Of a stretch of DNA of 64,000 bases, positions 24,225 through 33,332 are shown one piece after another. Both the position numbers and the translations under genes were made by a program. Under the pieces are notes generated by a model, which did no database searches, was not told the DNA's origin, and was given only the letters and a program-made list of their open reading frames with translations. This stretch comes from Nonomuraea muscovyensis (lineage in GTDB: Bacteria; Actinomycetota; Actinomycetes; Streptosporangiales; Streptosporangiaceae), in contig NZ_JACHJB010000002.1 of the NCBI RefSeq assembly GCF_014207745.1, positions 1,054,001-1,118,000 on the forward strand. Reading direction: 5' to 3'. The stretch's first letter is position 1, and every line of letters begins with the position of its first letter.

Positions 24225-24836
24225 ATGGCGAATGAGCGTGCTGCCGAGCCGGTGCCGGACAACCTCACGGCCGGGACGGCGCCGATGCCGCTGCGCGTGA
24301 TCGAGGAGTTCGTCAACACTCGCCGCCGGGACGGCGACGAGATCGGAACACCACAGCAGCTGGCGCAGTGGCTGCACACCCGCGGCCTGATGCCTGGCGA
24401 CGCCGATGTGAACGCGGAGCAGCGCGACCGTGCCGAACGGGTACGCGAGGGACTGCGCGCGCTGATCGCCGAGAACAACGCCGAGCCCATCGCGAGCCCG
24501 CGTCCGGACGGCCTCAATCCCGCTGCCCGCGCCGAACTCGCCGACCTCGCTCGCGACCTCCCGCTGACGCTCGACGTGACCGTCCTTCCGCCCCGGCTGG
24601 TGGCCCGGGCCCGGGTGCCGGTGGATGCCGCGCTGGCCCGACTGCTCGCCGTCGTCGCCGAAGCCGTGGCGGCCGACACGTGGACACGGCTCAAGGCCTG
24701 CCGGGAGCCTAGCTGCCGATGGGCCTTCTACGACTACTCCCGCAATCGGCGCCGGACCTGGTGCTCAATGGACATTTGCGGGAACCGCGCCAAAGCCCGC
24801 GCCTCTCACCATCGCAAGTCCACCGCGCGCCCTTGA
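24225..24836 (+). CDS. CGNR zinc-finger domain regulator (ABATE domain)
   Basis: A 203-residue protein. The N-terminal ABATE domain begins after PLRVIEEFVNTRRRDGDEIG and includes LAQWLHTRGLMPGD. The C-terminal CGNR zinc finger is complete: CREPSCRWAFYDYSRNRRR then TWCSMDICGNRAKARAS, giving four cysteines. CGNR proteins are presumed DNA-binding stress regulators. Divergent from the VOC/SRPBCC pair, it is their likely controller. Confidence 0.9.
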   Translation: MANERAAEPVPDNLTAGTAPMPLRVIEEFVNTRRRDGDEIGTPQQLAQWLHTRGLMPGDADVNAEQRDRAERVREGLRALIAENNAEPIASPRPDGLNPAARAELADLARDLPLTLDVTVLPPRLVARARVPVDAALARLLAVVAEAVAADTWTRLKACREPSCRWAFYDYSRNRRRTWCSMDICGNRAKARASHHRKSTARP

Positions 24837-24837
24837 T

Positions 24838-24853
24838 CGCGGGCCAGCCCGCG
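24838..24853 (+). terminator. Stem-loop just after the CGNR gene
   Basis: CGCGGG-CCAG-CCCGCG starts two bases after the TGA. It is a compact G+C hairpin without a U tract, as is common in actinomycetes. Confidence 0.4.
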
Positions 24854-25334
24854 CGCGGATCAGGCGAGATCGGGATCGACACCCTGCCGACGGGCTCGCA
24901 TGGCGTCTCTGTCGTACTGGCCGGCGGAGACGACGCGGCGTACGACGAGTTCGGCTTCTTCCGGCCTTCGGAGACGACCTCGCGCAGCTTGCTCATCCCG
25001 ATCGTGTTGCGCGGCATGCCGCCGATCTGCTCGTCGGGGATGGCTGGGTCGGCGAGCACCGACGCGTTCAGGGTGTGGGCGTCCCGCGTCAGCGTTGTTC
25101 GCATGGCCGATCGCGGGATCGGCCGTGACCCGGCCTGCTTGTTCGCGGGACATTGGTGCGACGGCGATCCTCGGCTGGAGGATAGGGTCACGCGCTCGCC
25201 AAGGCGAGGCTGCGCGCCATCTGCGCCGGAGCCGCCCTCCGTGCGCCGCTGGACCTCGACGGCTACGCCTCGTTCAAGGTCGGATGGGTGCAGCATGAGC
25301 TGCCCTCCACTGCCGACATGGGTACCGTTCGCGA
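24854..25334. other. No recognisable intact gene
   Basis: A minus-strand frame ending near 24862 (RRVVSAGQYDRDAMRARRQG) has coding-like composition, and a second frame overlaps it. Neither shows a known family or a credible start, so this is probably a decayed gene. Confidence 0.3.
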
Positions 25335-25724
25335 GTGGCGGAGCAGCACCGCGTGGAATCAGCGATGGGCGGCCGTTCGCAGGGTCGCCCAGTGTGGGAA
25401 CCGGGTGGCGGGCTCCGGCCGTTGGACACGGCGGAGTTTCTCACCGAAGTCGAGGCGTTCCGCGCCGCCTGCCTCGAGGAAGCTGCCGGCAACGAGTCGG
25501 GCGAACTCGTCCCTCATCTCCTGGATGAGCTCCTCGACGGCCCCATCCGCCGCGTGGGCGGACCGGAACGCCGGCTGCGCGTGTGGGCCGATGCCGACGC
25601 GGACGGCCGCCTCTGGCGGGATCCGTTTGGCGGTATCGATCAGTATGACCATGCGCGCAGACTCTTGGTCCTGGGGCCCAACGAGGCGATGTACATCGTG
25701 TTCAAGGGCGAGAAGAACTGCTGA
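25335..25724 (+). CDS. Hypothetical protein (129 aa)
   Basis: The frame from GTG 25335 (ATG 25365 is an alternative) has clean third-position bias to its TGA. It encodes an acidic, helix-rich protein: LDTAEFLTEVEAFRAACLEE, then LVPHLLDELLDGPIRRVGG, then RRLLVLGPNEAMYIVFKG. There is no signal, membrane span or known motif. The flanks are debris, so it may be an orphan. The opposite strand is also open over most of the length but reads less convincingly. Confidence 0.5.
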   Translation: MAEQHRVESAMGGRSQGRPVWEPGGGLRPLDTAEFLTEVEAFRAACLEEAAGNESGELVPHLLDELLDGPIRRVGGPERRLRVWADADADGRLWRDPFGGIDQYDHARRLLVLGPNEAMYIVFKGEKNC

Positions 25725-25889
25725 GAAGCCATCGAACGGGTATCCGATCGCCGGCGTGAGCTGCACCGCTGTAGCGCTTCGAGGCGGTGGAAGAGGCAAC
25801 GGCCACCGCTGTGATCATTCAGGTGTGATGGAACTGAAGATCATGCGGTGGCCGCGGCCAGAGTAGAACATCTCAGCGCCGTGTCCCTG

Positions 25890-26060
25890 GCCGAGTGCGC
25901 GGGCGAAACCTGGGATGCAGCGCCTGTTCAACGCCGCCGAATGGGACGTCGGCGGCGTGCGCGACGACATTCGCGCCTACCTGATGGAGCGCCTGGACGA
26001 GGCCGACGGGGTGCTGGTCGGTGACGACACCGGCTTCGCCAGAGTGAAGTACCGGATCAG
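25890..26060 (+). pseudogene. IS701-family transposase fragment
   Basis: MQRLFNAAEWDVGGVRDDIR followed by DEADGVLVGDDTGF matches the N-terminal third of IS701-family transposases, up to the first catalytic Asp region (DDTGF). Sequence beyond that is unrelated. The next ~300 bp to 26369 hold no gene I can support. Confidence 0.65.
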
Positions 26061-26369
26061 ACCGTCGCGGCCGATCTCCTGCTGGTCCTCGGAGAACATC
26101 CGGGTCGACACCGACCGCCCCCGCACCGCAACCCGATCAGGATCGTACGAAGGGCAACGGAGGCGATCAACGACCGGAACTTGCCTGCATCAGTGCAGGT
26201 CAGGCACATCCGACCACAATTCCCCCCGGACCACAGGAACCTCGTACGGACAGGCGGTCTGTCGACGGCGACCCGGGTGATCAATGAGCAGGAGCTGGGC
26301 TCCGGCCGTCGATGAGGTCGGCGGGAACCTCGCGCTCGATGTCAGGCCGCTGACCAGCGGGCCGCACTC

Positions 26370-27260
26370 TCAGTTGTCATCGGCCGAGGCGAACGCCGCG
26401 GCGTGGTCGCGGACGAAGTCGGCGATGTCGCGCGGGGGGTGGCCGAGCAGGCCGGCCACCGTATCGGTGGTGAAGTCTCCCCAGCCGGCGGCATACGCCT
26501 GCGCGTACTCCTCGAGCATGTCGACGATCCATTTCGGAACGCCGTAGCCGAGCAGTGTCTTGCGCTTGGCGTCGTCGCTGACCGGCAGGTACGTGATGGA
26601 CCTGCCGAGAGCGAGACTCAGGGGGTCGGCGACCTCGTCGAACGTCAGCGAGCGCGGGCCGGTGAGCGTGTACGTCTCGCCGTGGTGACGGTCCGGGTCG
26701 TCGAGGAGCACGCGGGCAGCGCACTCGGCGATGTCGCGTACGTCGATCATGCCGATCCGCGCCGAGGCCATGTTCAGCGAGAAGGTGCCGGTGGCGGCGA
26801 TGTCGCCAGCCTCGTTCAGCAGGTTCTGCATGAACCAGTGGGGACGCAGGATCGTCCAGCGCATGCCGCACCGTTCGGTCTCCCGGTCGGACAGCGCGTG
26901 CAGCCTGCCGCTGCGCGTCGGCGCGTCGTGCGCCGCGCCGACGACGGACAGGCGCACGATGCGCTCCACACCGGCCTGGCGTGCGGCCCACACGGCGTTC
27001 ATGTTGTTCTCCGGAGCGCGCGGGCCGTTCGGGGTGAGCAGCCACACGTCCTGCACGCCCTCGAAGGCGGGCGGCAGCGACCGAGCGTCATCGAGGTCAC
27101 CGACGAAGACCTCGGCGCCCCGCCCGCGCGGGCCGTCCGCCTTGGACGCTTCGTGGACGAGAGCACGAAGGTGCACATCGGCTCCTTCCAGCGCATTCAT
27201 CAGTGCGGTGGACACGGTTCCGGTGGCTCCGGTGACCAGCACGGTGCGTGACACGCTCAT
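26370..27260 (-). CDS. NmrA-like NAD(P)-binding (SDR a-type) protein
   Basis: A 296-residue protein from ATG 27260, whose start overlaps the EamA stop (ATGA). It has the Rossmann motif VLVTGATGTVSTALMNAL, the NmrA-type DVWLLTPNGP, WTILRPHWFMQNLL and YTLTGPRSLTFDEVADPLSL. The active-site Tyr/Lys of classical SDRs is not obvious, as in the NAD(P)H-binding atypical SDRs that act as redox sensors or quinone reductases. It is co-transcribed with the EamA exporter and probably repressed by the divergent MarR protein. Confidence 0.88.
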   Translation of the reverse strand: MSVSRTVLVTGATGTVSTALMNALEGADVHLRALVHEASKADGPRGRGAEVFVGDLDDARSLPPAFEGVQDVWLLTPNGPRAPENNMNAVWAARQAGVERIVRLSVVGAAHDAPTRSGRLHALSDRETERCGMRWTILRPHWFMQNLLNEAGDIAATGTFSLNMASARIGMIDVRDIAECAARVLLDDPDRHHGETYTLTGPRSLTFDEVADPLSLALGRSITYLPVSDDAKRKTLLGYGVPKWIVDMLEEYAQAYAAGWGDFTTDTVAGLLGHPPRDIADFVRDHAAAFASADDN

Positions 27261-28198
27261 TCTCCTTCGGTGGTGACGGGGATACGGACCAGGGTGCGGA
27301 CGACGTCGGGGGTCAGCTGCGCGGCGGCGATGGCGGTCAGCGCGAGCACGAACCCGACACCCTGCCACGGCGTCAGGGATTCACCGACGAACAGCCAGCC
27401 CAGGATCGTGGCAACCATGGGTGAGAGCAGGGCCAGGAACGAAACGGCGACCACGGGCAGCTTGCCGATGCCGTGGAACCAGATCAGGAAGGAAAGCAGG
27501 GCCCCCACAACAGACAGCCACGCGTAGCCGCCGATCGCACGAAGATCCAGCGCGGGCGGAAGCCCCTCGAACGCAAGCGCGAGCGGGACGAGCACGAGAC
27601 CACCCGCGGTGAGCTGCCAGCCGGCGATGGTCGCTGCGCCGACGCCCTCCGGACGTCCCCAACGTTTGGTCAGGACGATCCCGGCGGCCATCACACCGGC
27701 GGCTGCGATGCCGGCCAGGATGCCGAGCAGGTCGAAGGCGAGCCGGCCGCGCAGGACGATCAAGCCGACGCCCACCACGCCGACCAGGCCCCAGCCGAGC
27801 CGCCAGCCTGTGGGCTTCTCCCCCAGCAGCAGGAACGCCAGGCCGACGACGAGCAGCGGCTGGACGGCGGTAAGGGTAGCCGCGACGCCCCCCGGCAATC
27901 GATAGGCGGCGACGAACAGCAGCGCGAAGAGCGCGCCGATGTTGAGGGTGCCGAGCAGCAACGAGCGCCACAGCCACGTGCCATGGGGCAGCTTGCGCGT
28001 GATGGCGAGCAGGATCAGCCCCGCCGGCAGCGCGCGGATCACCCCGGACACCAGCGGGTGGCCGGGCGGGAGGAACTCGGTGGTGACCAGGTACGTGGTG
28101 CCCCAGCTGACCGGCGCGGCCGCGGTCAGCGCGGTCAGTCCCAGGGTGTTGCCGGGCGGAGACACGCTGCCCGTGGCCGACCGGCTCAGGGTCTGCAT
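27257..28198 (-). CDS. EamA/DMT-superfamily transporter
   Basis: A 313-residue protein with ten hydrophobic segments in two EamA repeats: first WGTTYLVTTEFLPPGHPLVS and YRLPGGVAATLTAVQPLLVV with LLLGEKPT, then WQLTAGGLVLVPLALAFEG and SFLALLSPMVATILGWLFVG. This is typical of metabolite and drug exporters of the DMT superfamily. First gene of the EamA-NmrA operon, 108 bp from the divergent MarR start. The A+T-rich gap carries repeated AACGTT sites. Confidence 0.9.
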   Translation of the reverse strand: MQTLSRSATGSVSPPGNTLGLTALTAAAPVSWGTTYLVTTEFLPPGHPLVSGVIRALPAGLILLAITRKLPHGTWLWRSLLLGTLNIGALFALLFVAAYRLPGGVAATLTAVQPLLVVGLAFLLLGEKPTGWRLGWGLVGVVGVGLIVLRGRLAFDLLGILAGIAAAGVMAAGIVLTKRWGRPEGVGAATIAGWQLTAGGLVLVPLALAFEGLPPALDLRAIGGYAWLSVVGALLSFLIWFHGIGKLPVVAVSFLALLSPMVATILGWLFVGESLTPWQGVGFVLALTAIAAAQLTPDVVRTLVRIPVTTEGE

Positions 28199-28212
28199 GA
28201 TCCAATCTCCTT

Positions 28213-28233
28213 AACGTTGAAATGTTTAACGTT
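28213..28233. promoter_or_regulatory. AACGTT repeat, probable MarR operator
   Basis: AACGTTGAAATGTTTAACGTT is bounded by two self-complementary AACGTT hexamers and is palindromic overall with few mismatches. It lies 15 bp before the EamA start. A degenerate half (CACGTTGAGATGTTC) is near 28274, before the marR gene. Confidence 0.55.
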
Positions 28234-28306
28234 GGCGAATGTAGCCGTCTGTTAGGGTGGCGTCAAACAGTTTCACGTTGAGATGTTCTGGAGGCGGCAA
28301 GCTCTC

Positions 28307-28822
28307 GTGGAGGACAACGTCGACTGGCGGATGGACCAGTGGCGGACCGAGCGGCCCGATATCGACCCCACGCCGATGGGCGTGGTGGCCCGGATCCAAC
28401 GCGCCTGCCGGCTACTCGAACGCGAGCTTCGTGACCACTTCGCCACGCATGACCTGCAGCTCTGGGAATTCGACATCCTGGGGACGCTGCGCCGGTCCGG
28501 GCATCCGTATCAGCTCACCGCGGGGCAGTTGGTCGAGTCGTCGATGGTCACCTCCGGAGCGATCACCAACCGGATCGACCGTCTCGTCGCCAGAGAACTG
28601 GTGACCCGCGAGGTCGATCCCCTCAATCGGCGCAGCGTGTTGATCACGTTGACCGAGCGCGGCCGGGAGCTCATCGACCGTGTCGTCGTCAATCATGTCG
28701 ACCTGGAGGCGAAGCTCCTCAGCAAGCTGAGCCGCCATGACCAGGAACATCTGGCCGGACTACTGCGTAAGCTGCTCACCAGTCTCGGCGACTACTCGCC
28801 CGGCAATCCCCTGAATCCGTAG
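28307..28822 (+). CDS. MarR family transcriptional regulator
   Basis: A 171-residue protein from GTG 28307 (preceded by GGAGG; ATG 28283 is an alternative). The order is typical: an N-terminal helix VDWRMDQWRTERPDIDPTPM, wHTH at about residues 60-115 (YQLTAGQLVESSMVTSGAIT, RLVARELVTREVDPLNRRSV), and C-terminal dimer helices. It is divergent from the EamA/NmrA operon, so it probably represses efflux until ligand binds. Confidence 0.9.
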   Translation: MEDNVDWRMDQWRTERPDIDPTPMGVVARIQRACRLLERELRDHFATHDLQLWEFDILGTLRRSGHPYQLTAGQLVESSMVTSGAITNRIDRLVARELVTREVDPLNRRSVLITLTERGRELIDRVVVNHVDLEAKLLSKLSRHDQEHLAGLLRKLLTSLGDYSPGNPLNP

Positions 28823-29032
28823 AGACCGGCTTGGGCTGGGCCGAGAATTCAGCCTGTCGAGGTTGCCCGGGCGCTCACCGACTGACCCCGTATCGGCCAG
28901 AGCCCCTGGCGATTGTTCATCCCGAGGCCATGGCCGTCGGTCTGCGTTTCCGACCACGACATCTGCAGCAGCATGTGCCCCGGTTCTCGTGCCGCCTCCG
29001 GGTCTTACGCCGCATCCGCACGCAGCGTCCTG

Positions 29033-29848
29033 TCAGTGGTGGTGGCCGTGCCGGCCGAGGGTCTCCACGGGGGTCGCGCCGGGGCGGGTCCACTGCGGTA
29101 CGGGGCGGCTGGTCGGGCCCCAGGTGGCGACGCCGTCGGCGTCCGAGCGCCAGTACCAGCAGATCGGCGAGCCATGCCCACCGACCGGCGAGCCGGCCTG
29201 AGGAGCCTCGGGCCAGCCCTCGGGGTTGTCCTCCCACGCCTCGCGGCGGCCGTAGGGCGTCATGTCGAGCAGGCCCAAGGACCCGTTGACCGGCTCGTTG
29301 CCACGGCCCGTCGTGGAGTAGGTGAGGAACACACGGTCGCCGTCGCGCAGAAAACAGATGATGTGCCCCATTGCTCCGCCGACCGGCGCTTCCACGTCGC
29401 GCACCGAGTACCAGGGCTGGGGGTAGCCCATGAACTCGATGTAGGAGGCCACCTCGTCCCACCGGCCCGTGGTCAGGATGGCGAACGAGACGCCGCGGGC
29501 GTTGAGGTAGACGGCGTCCTTCAGGTGCCAGGCCGTGGTGGTGCAGCCCTCGCACTGCCCCTGGTGCGGCGCGCCGTCGTACCACATGTGCTTGTAGACC
29601 ACGAGCTCGTCGCGACCCTGGAACAGGTCCAGGAACGGGACCGGGCCGTCAGGTCCGACGATCTCGACCGCCCCGTCGAGCTCCACCATCGGCAGCCGGC
29701 GGCGGGCCGCGGCGATGGCGTCGCCCTCGCGGGTGTGGGCCTTCTCGCGGACCAGAAGCTCGTCACGGGCGGCCTGCCAGGTGGCCAGGTCGACGATGGG
29801 CGGGCGGCCGGGCAGCGCGGGGGTCGGGTCACTCGGCGTGGTCGTCAT
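29033..29848 (-). CDS. DUF899 family thioredoxin-like protein
   Basis: A 271-residue protein from ATG 29848 with GGAGGACACT upstream. DUF899 hallmarks are present: TWQAARDELLVREKAHTREG, LPMVELDGAVEIVGPDG, VVYKHMWYDG then GQCEGCTTTAW (paired cysteines), and the C-terminal DGVATWGPTSRPVPQW. The fold is thioredoxin-like, and members are inferred to be peroxidase or redox proteins. About 210 bp without a gene separate it from the MarR stop. The downstream WYL regulator gene at higher coordinates is on the same strand, 137 bp away. Confidence 0.9.
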   Translation of the reverse strand: MTTTPSDPTPALPGRPPIVDLATWQAARDELLVREKAHTREGDAIAAARRRLPMVELDGAVEIVGPDGPVPFLDLFQGRDELVVYKHMWYDGAPHQGQCEGCTTTAWHLKDAVYLNARGVSFAILTTGRWDEVASYIEFMGYPQPWYSVRDVEAPVGGAMGHIICFLRDGDRVFLTYSTTGRGNEPVNGSLGLLDMTPYGRREAWEDNPEGWPEAPQAGSPVGGHGSPICWYWRSDADGVATWGPTSRPVPQWTRPGATPVETLGRHGHHH

Positions 29849-29985
29849 AGTGTCCTCCGTGGTGTCCGGTGCCGGGCAGCGTCGTACGACGGTCACCAGA
29901 ACAGACCCGCGACCCGGCCGGAACTCATCGCGGCAGGGGCGCCCTCGGCCGAGCACGTCGGGCCTGCAAGTTCACAGACGCGCTC

Positions 29986-30978
29986 TCACTGACCGGCGGG
30001 GACATGCAGGTCGGCCATGGGCGGGCCCGCCACGGCGGCGGCGAGACGCGCGGCGAGCGTCGCGACCGCGGCGCGCAGTTCCGGCCCGCCCTCGACGCGG
30101 AAGGGGCACGGCACGTTCGGCAGCCACTCCTGGGCGTACATCGTCGGATTGCTCGTGCTGCCGACGAGCACGCACCCCTCCCCCGCCGGTTCGAGCCGTC
30201 CCATGGGCGGCCGGATCCAGGGCGCCACCTCGGTGAGGGGAGCGTCGAACACGACGCGCGTGGCGAACTCCCACCCTGTGCCCAGGTTCTCCTCCAGCGT
30301 CGCCACCGGGTCGAGGCCCTCGGGCAGCTCGAACGCGTGCGTGCTGCGCTGGACCTGGCGGACGCGGTCGACCCGGTAGGTGCGGACGGCGTCCGCGCGG
30401 TGGGAGTAGCACAGCAGGTACCAGCGCCCGTGGCGGACGACGACCGCCCAGGGGTCGACTTCGGTCTCCCACTCGTTGCCGGACTCGCTCCGGTAGGCGA
30501 CCACCACGCGCCGCCGGTCCGCGATGGCGGCCACGAGCGCGCTCGCGGTGGCGGGATCCGGACGGGCCGAGAACCGGTCGGGCGCCGCCGACGCATGCTC
30601 GCGCAGCGCCGCCGCCTGCCGTCCGACGCCCTCGGGCAGGACACGGATGACCTTGCCCAGGGCGGCGCCGACGAGATCGCCGGCGTCGGCGGCCGCCGGC
30701 CGGCCGTCGAGCACCGACATGACCAGGCCAAGCGCCTCGGGTTCCGTGAAGGCCACCGGAGGCAGCCGCGTCCCGCGGCCGAGCCGGTACCCGCCGTAGG
30801 GGCCACGGGCCGACTCGACGGGGATGCCCGCCTCGCGGAGGATTCCGACGTACCGGCGCGCGGCCCGCTCCGTGACGCCCAGGCAGGCGGCGAGCTCGCC
30901 GGCGGTCACGCCGGGGCGGGTCCGCAGGATCTCCATGGCGCGCAGAGCCCGTGCGGTGGGGCTGAGATCGGTCGGCAC
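29986..30978 (-). CDS. WYL-domain HTH regulator (YafY type)
   Basis: A 330-residue protein from GTG 30978. The N-terminal HTH_11 domain (LRAMEILRTRPGVTAGELAA, VTERAARRYVGILREAGIPV) and GPYGGYRLGRGTRLPPV linker lead to the WYL core (RRRVVVAYRSESGNEWETEV, HGRWYLLCYSHRADAVRTYR) and a WCX extension. WYL proteins sense nucleotides or small effectors. It is divergent from a small alpha/beta hydrolase at 31106. Confidence 0.9.
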   Translation of the reverse strand: MPTDLSPTARALRAMEILRTRPGVTAGELAACLGVTERAARRYVGILREAGIPVESARGPYGGYRLGRGTRLPPVAFTEPEALGLVMSVLDGRPAAADAGDLVGAALGKVIRVLPEGVGRQAAALREHASAAPDRFSARPDPATASALVAAIADRRRVVVAYRSESGNEWETEVDPWAVVVRHGRWYLLCYSHRADAVRTYRVDRVRQVQRSTHAFELPEGLDPVATLEENLGTGWEFATRVVFDAPLTEVAPWIRPPMGRLEPAGEGCVLVGSTSNPTMYAQEWLPNVPCPFRVEGGPELRAAVATLAARLAAAVAGPPMADLHVPAGQ

Positions 30979-31105
30979 ACGAGCACATTAGGAGGTCACG
31001 GGATGAATAGGAAGTAGAACGTCCGGAATCGGTCCTAGCCTGACGTCCTGACCGACTTCCGCGGGCAGGGCCTCGCCGGAACACTCTGGAGAAAGAGAAC
31101 TGATC

Positions 31106-31792
31106 ATGGATATCCTGCTCGTCGCCGGCCTGTGGCTCGACGGATCGGCGTGGGACGACGTCGTGCCCGAGCTCGAGGCGCTCGGCCACCGCCCCGTGCC
31201 GATCACCCTGCCCGGTCAGGGCGACGGATCCGCCTCGGCCAGTCTCGACGACCAGGTGGCGGCCGTGCTCGCCGCCGTGGACGCGGCGTCAGGAAAGCCC
31301 ATGGTGGTGGGGCATTCCGCCGCCTGTACCCTGGCCTGGCTGGCCGCCGACGCGCGCCCGGAGCGGATCGCCAAGGTCGCGCTCATCGGCGGCTTCCCGT
31401 CCGCCGACGGGCAGCCCTACGCCGACTTCTTCGAGCTGAAGGACGGCGTCATGCCCTTCCCCGGCTGGGGTCCGTTCGAGGGCCCGGACTCCGCCGACCT
31501 CGGCGAGGAGGCCAGGCGGGACTTCGCGTCCGTGGCGATCCCCGTCCCCGAGGGGGTTACGAAGGGCGTGGTGCGCCTGACGGACGAGCGACGGTTCGAC
31601 GTCCCCGTCCTCGTCGTGTGCCCCGAGTTCACCCCCGCCCAGGCTCAGGAGTGGATCGCCGCCGGTGACGCGGCCGAACTGGCCAAGGTCAGGAACCTTG
31701 ACCTCGTGGACATCGACTCGGGCCACTGGCCCATGATCACCAGGCCGGTCGAGCTGGCCCGGCTCCTGGCCGCGGCGGCCCCCGGCGTCTGA
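31106..31792 (+). CDS. Small alpha/beta hydrolase
   Basis: A 228-residue hydrolase with start MDILLVAGLWLDGSAWDDVV, nucleophile elbow VVGHSAACTLAW, and C-terminal catalytic His in IDSGHWPMITRP. Short, without a lid subdomain, it resembles RutD/salicylate-esterase-like proteins. GGAGAAAGAG forms the ribosome site. It is divergent from the WYL regulator across 127 bp. Confidence 0.88.
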   Translation: MDILLVAGLWLDGSAWDDVVPELEALGHRPVPITLPGQGDGSASASLDDQVAAVLAAVDAASGKPMVVGHSAACTLAWLAADARPERIAKVALIGGFPSADGQPYADFFELKDGVMPFPGWGPFEGPDSADLGEEARRDFASVAIPVPEGVTKGVVRLTDERRFDVPVLVVCPEFTPAQAQEWIAAGDAAELAKVRNLDLVDIDSGHWPMITRPVELARLLAAAAPGV

Positions 31793-32048
31793 CCCGTTGC
31801 CGGCCATCCTGCGGCACCCGCTTCGACCACATCGGGCCGTTATGCTGCACCCGCGCTGAGGTCGGCGCCGGGTTTCGGCCCTTCCATCTTGGTGAGCAGG
31901 AGACCTGAGGTGTCGTACGGGAGCCGGCCCCGATCGTCGTGCTGGTGGAGGGGCCGGTTTCCGGCAGGCCAGCACTCGGCACGGTCCGGGCGCTACTGGC
32001 CGAAGGGGTGGCGCTGGTGGCCGTCCGGCCTACTTGTCGCGGCACGTA
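31793..32048. other. Gap before the cysteine desulfurase; open but unassigned frame
   Basis: The frame of the desulfurase is open upstream from GTG 31939 and has coding-like composition (LVEGPVSGRPALGTVRALLA). Desulfurases begin near their YLDYNATTP motif, so this is probably a fragment of another gene or leader sequence. Confidence 0.3.
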
Positions 32049-32078
32049 TGTACGAGACTCACCTGTACGAGACTCACC
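32049..32078 (+). repeat. Perfect 15-bp tandem repeat upstream of cysteine desulfurase
   Basis: TGTACGAGACTCACC occurs twice, head to tail, at 32049-32063 and 32064-32078. It ends 2 nt before the AAGGAG ribosome site. It could be a duplicated regulator half-site or a recent slippage duplication in the leader. Confidence 0.7.
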
Positions 32079-32091
32079 CCAAGGAGCGCCG

Positions 32092-33315
32092 ATGAGCAGC
32101 CCCGCCTTTCAGCCGCAGCCGGGCGGCGGGCCGCATCCCGCCCTGGCCGGTGGGCCGATCTACCTGGACTACAACGCCACCACCCCGGTCGACCCCGGCG
32201 TGCTGGAGGCGGCGCTGCCGTACCTGAGCACGCATTTCGGCAACCCCTCCAGCGGACACCGCTACGCCGATGCCCCGCACCGGGCGCTCGCCGTCGCCCG
32301 CGCCCAGGTCGCCGCGTTGATCGGTGCCAGGGCGCCGGAGATCGTGTTCACCGCGTCCGGGTCGGAGGCGAACCTGCTGGCCCTGCGCGGCGTGGTCCTC
32401 GCCTCCGGCCATCCGCGCCCACACGTGATCACCCAGGTCACCGAGCACCCGGCCGTGCTGGAAACCTGCCGCGCCCTCCAGCGCCTGCACGGCGTGCGCC
32501 TCACGGTGCTGCCGGTCGACGGCGACGGGCTTGTCGCGCCCGCCGCGCTCGCCGAAGCGCTGCGGCCCGACACCGTCCTGGTGTCGGTGATGGCGGCCAA
32601 CAACGAGACCGGCGCCCTGCAGCCGGTCGCCCGCCTCGCCGCACTCGCCCGCCGGCAGGGCGCCCTGTTCCACTGCGACGCCGCCCAGGCGGCCGGGAAG
32701 ATCCCCCTGGACATCACCGAGCTGGGAGCGGACCTGCTCACCGTGGTGGGCCACAAGATGTACGCGCCCAAGGGCATCGCCGCGCTGTACGTGCGCGAGG
32801 GCGTGACGCTGGAGCCGGTCGTCTACGGCGGTGGGCAGGAGCGCGGCCTGCGTGCCGGGACGGAGAACGTGGCCCTCGCCGTCGCGCTCGGCACGGCCGC
32901 CCGGCTCGCCGCCGAGCACCTCGCCGACGGCGCAGCGACCCGTCTCGCGGCGCTTCGGGACAGCCTGCACCGGCGCCTGGCCGGCGCCCTGCCCGGCCGC
33001 GTCCACCTCAACGGACCCGGAACGGGGCGCCTGCCCAACACGCTGAACGTCAGCATCGACGGTGTGCTCGGGCACGAGCTGCTCGCCGCCGCCCCCGGTC
33101 TTGCGGCCTCCACGGGCTCGGCCTGCCACAGCGGCGCCCACACGCCCTCACCTGTCCTGACCGCCATGGGCCTGGTCCGAAGCCGCGCGCTGGGGGCGGT
33201 GCGGCTGTCGCTGGGCCGCTGGAGCACACCCGCCGACATCGAAACGGCGGCAACCACGCTGATCGAGGCGGCCGCCACGCTGGGTAAGGGGACATCGGCC
33301 TCTTCACACGAGTGA
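32092..33315 (+). CDS. Cysteine desulfurase (NifS/IscS-type, PLP-dependent)
   Basis: A 407-residue protein from ATG 32092 (AAGGAG six bases upstream). Landmarks are IYLDYNATTPVDPGVLEAAL, EIVFTASGSEANLLALRG, the PLP Lys in VVGHKMYAPKGIAALY (near residue 222), RAGTENVALAVALGTA and the catalytic Cys in AASTGSACHSGAHTPSP (near 345). It removes sulfur from cysteine for iron-sulfur clusters or thio-modification. The short TGSACHSG loop and NAT motif place it in the NifS/IscS class rather than SufS. No scaffold, SUF gene, thiouridylase or dnd gene is adjacent. The following reading frame is truncated, so its sulfur acceptor is not evident. Confidence 0.92.
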   Translation: MSSPAFQPQPGGGPHPALAGGPIYLDYNATTPVDPGVLEAALPYLSTHFGNPSSGHRYADAPHRALAVARAQVAALIGARAPEIVFTASGSEANLLALRGVVLASGHPRPHVITQVTEHPAVLETCRALQRLHGVRLTVLPVDGDGLVAPAALAEALRPDTVLVSVMAANNETGALQPVARLAALARRQGALFHCDAAQAAGKIPLDITELGADLLTVVGHKMYAPKGIAALYVREGVTLEPVVYGGGQERGLRAGTENVALAVALGTAARLAAEHLADGAATRLAALRDSLHRRLAGALPGRVHLNGPGTGRLPNTLNVSIDGVLGHELLAAAPGLAASTGSACHSGAHTPSPVLTAMGLVRSRALGAVRLSLGRWSTPADIETAATTLIEAAATLGKGTSASSHE

Positions 33316-33332
33316 CGAGGAGCAGGCGAGGC

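Noticed and set aside
32092..33315. DNA phosphorothioation (dndA) locus
   Set aside because: The desulfurase would fit DndA chemistry, but no dndBCDE-like gene is next to it.
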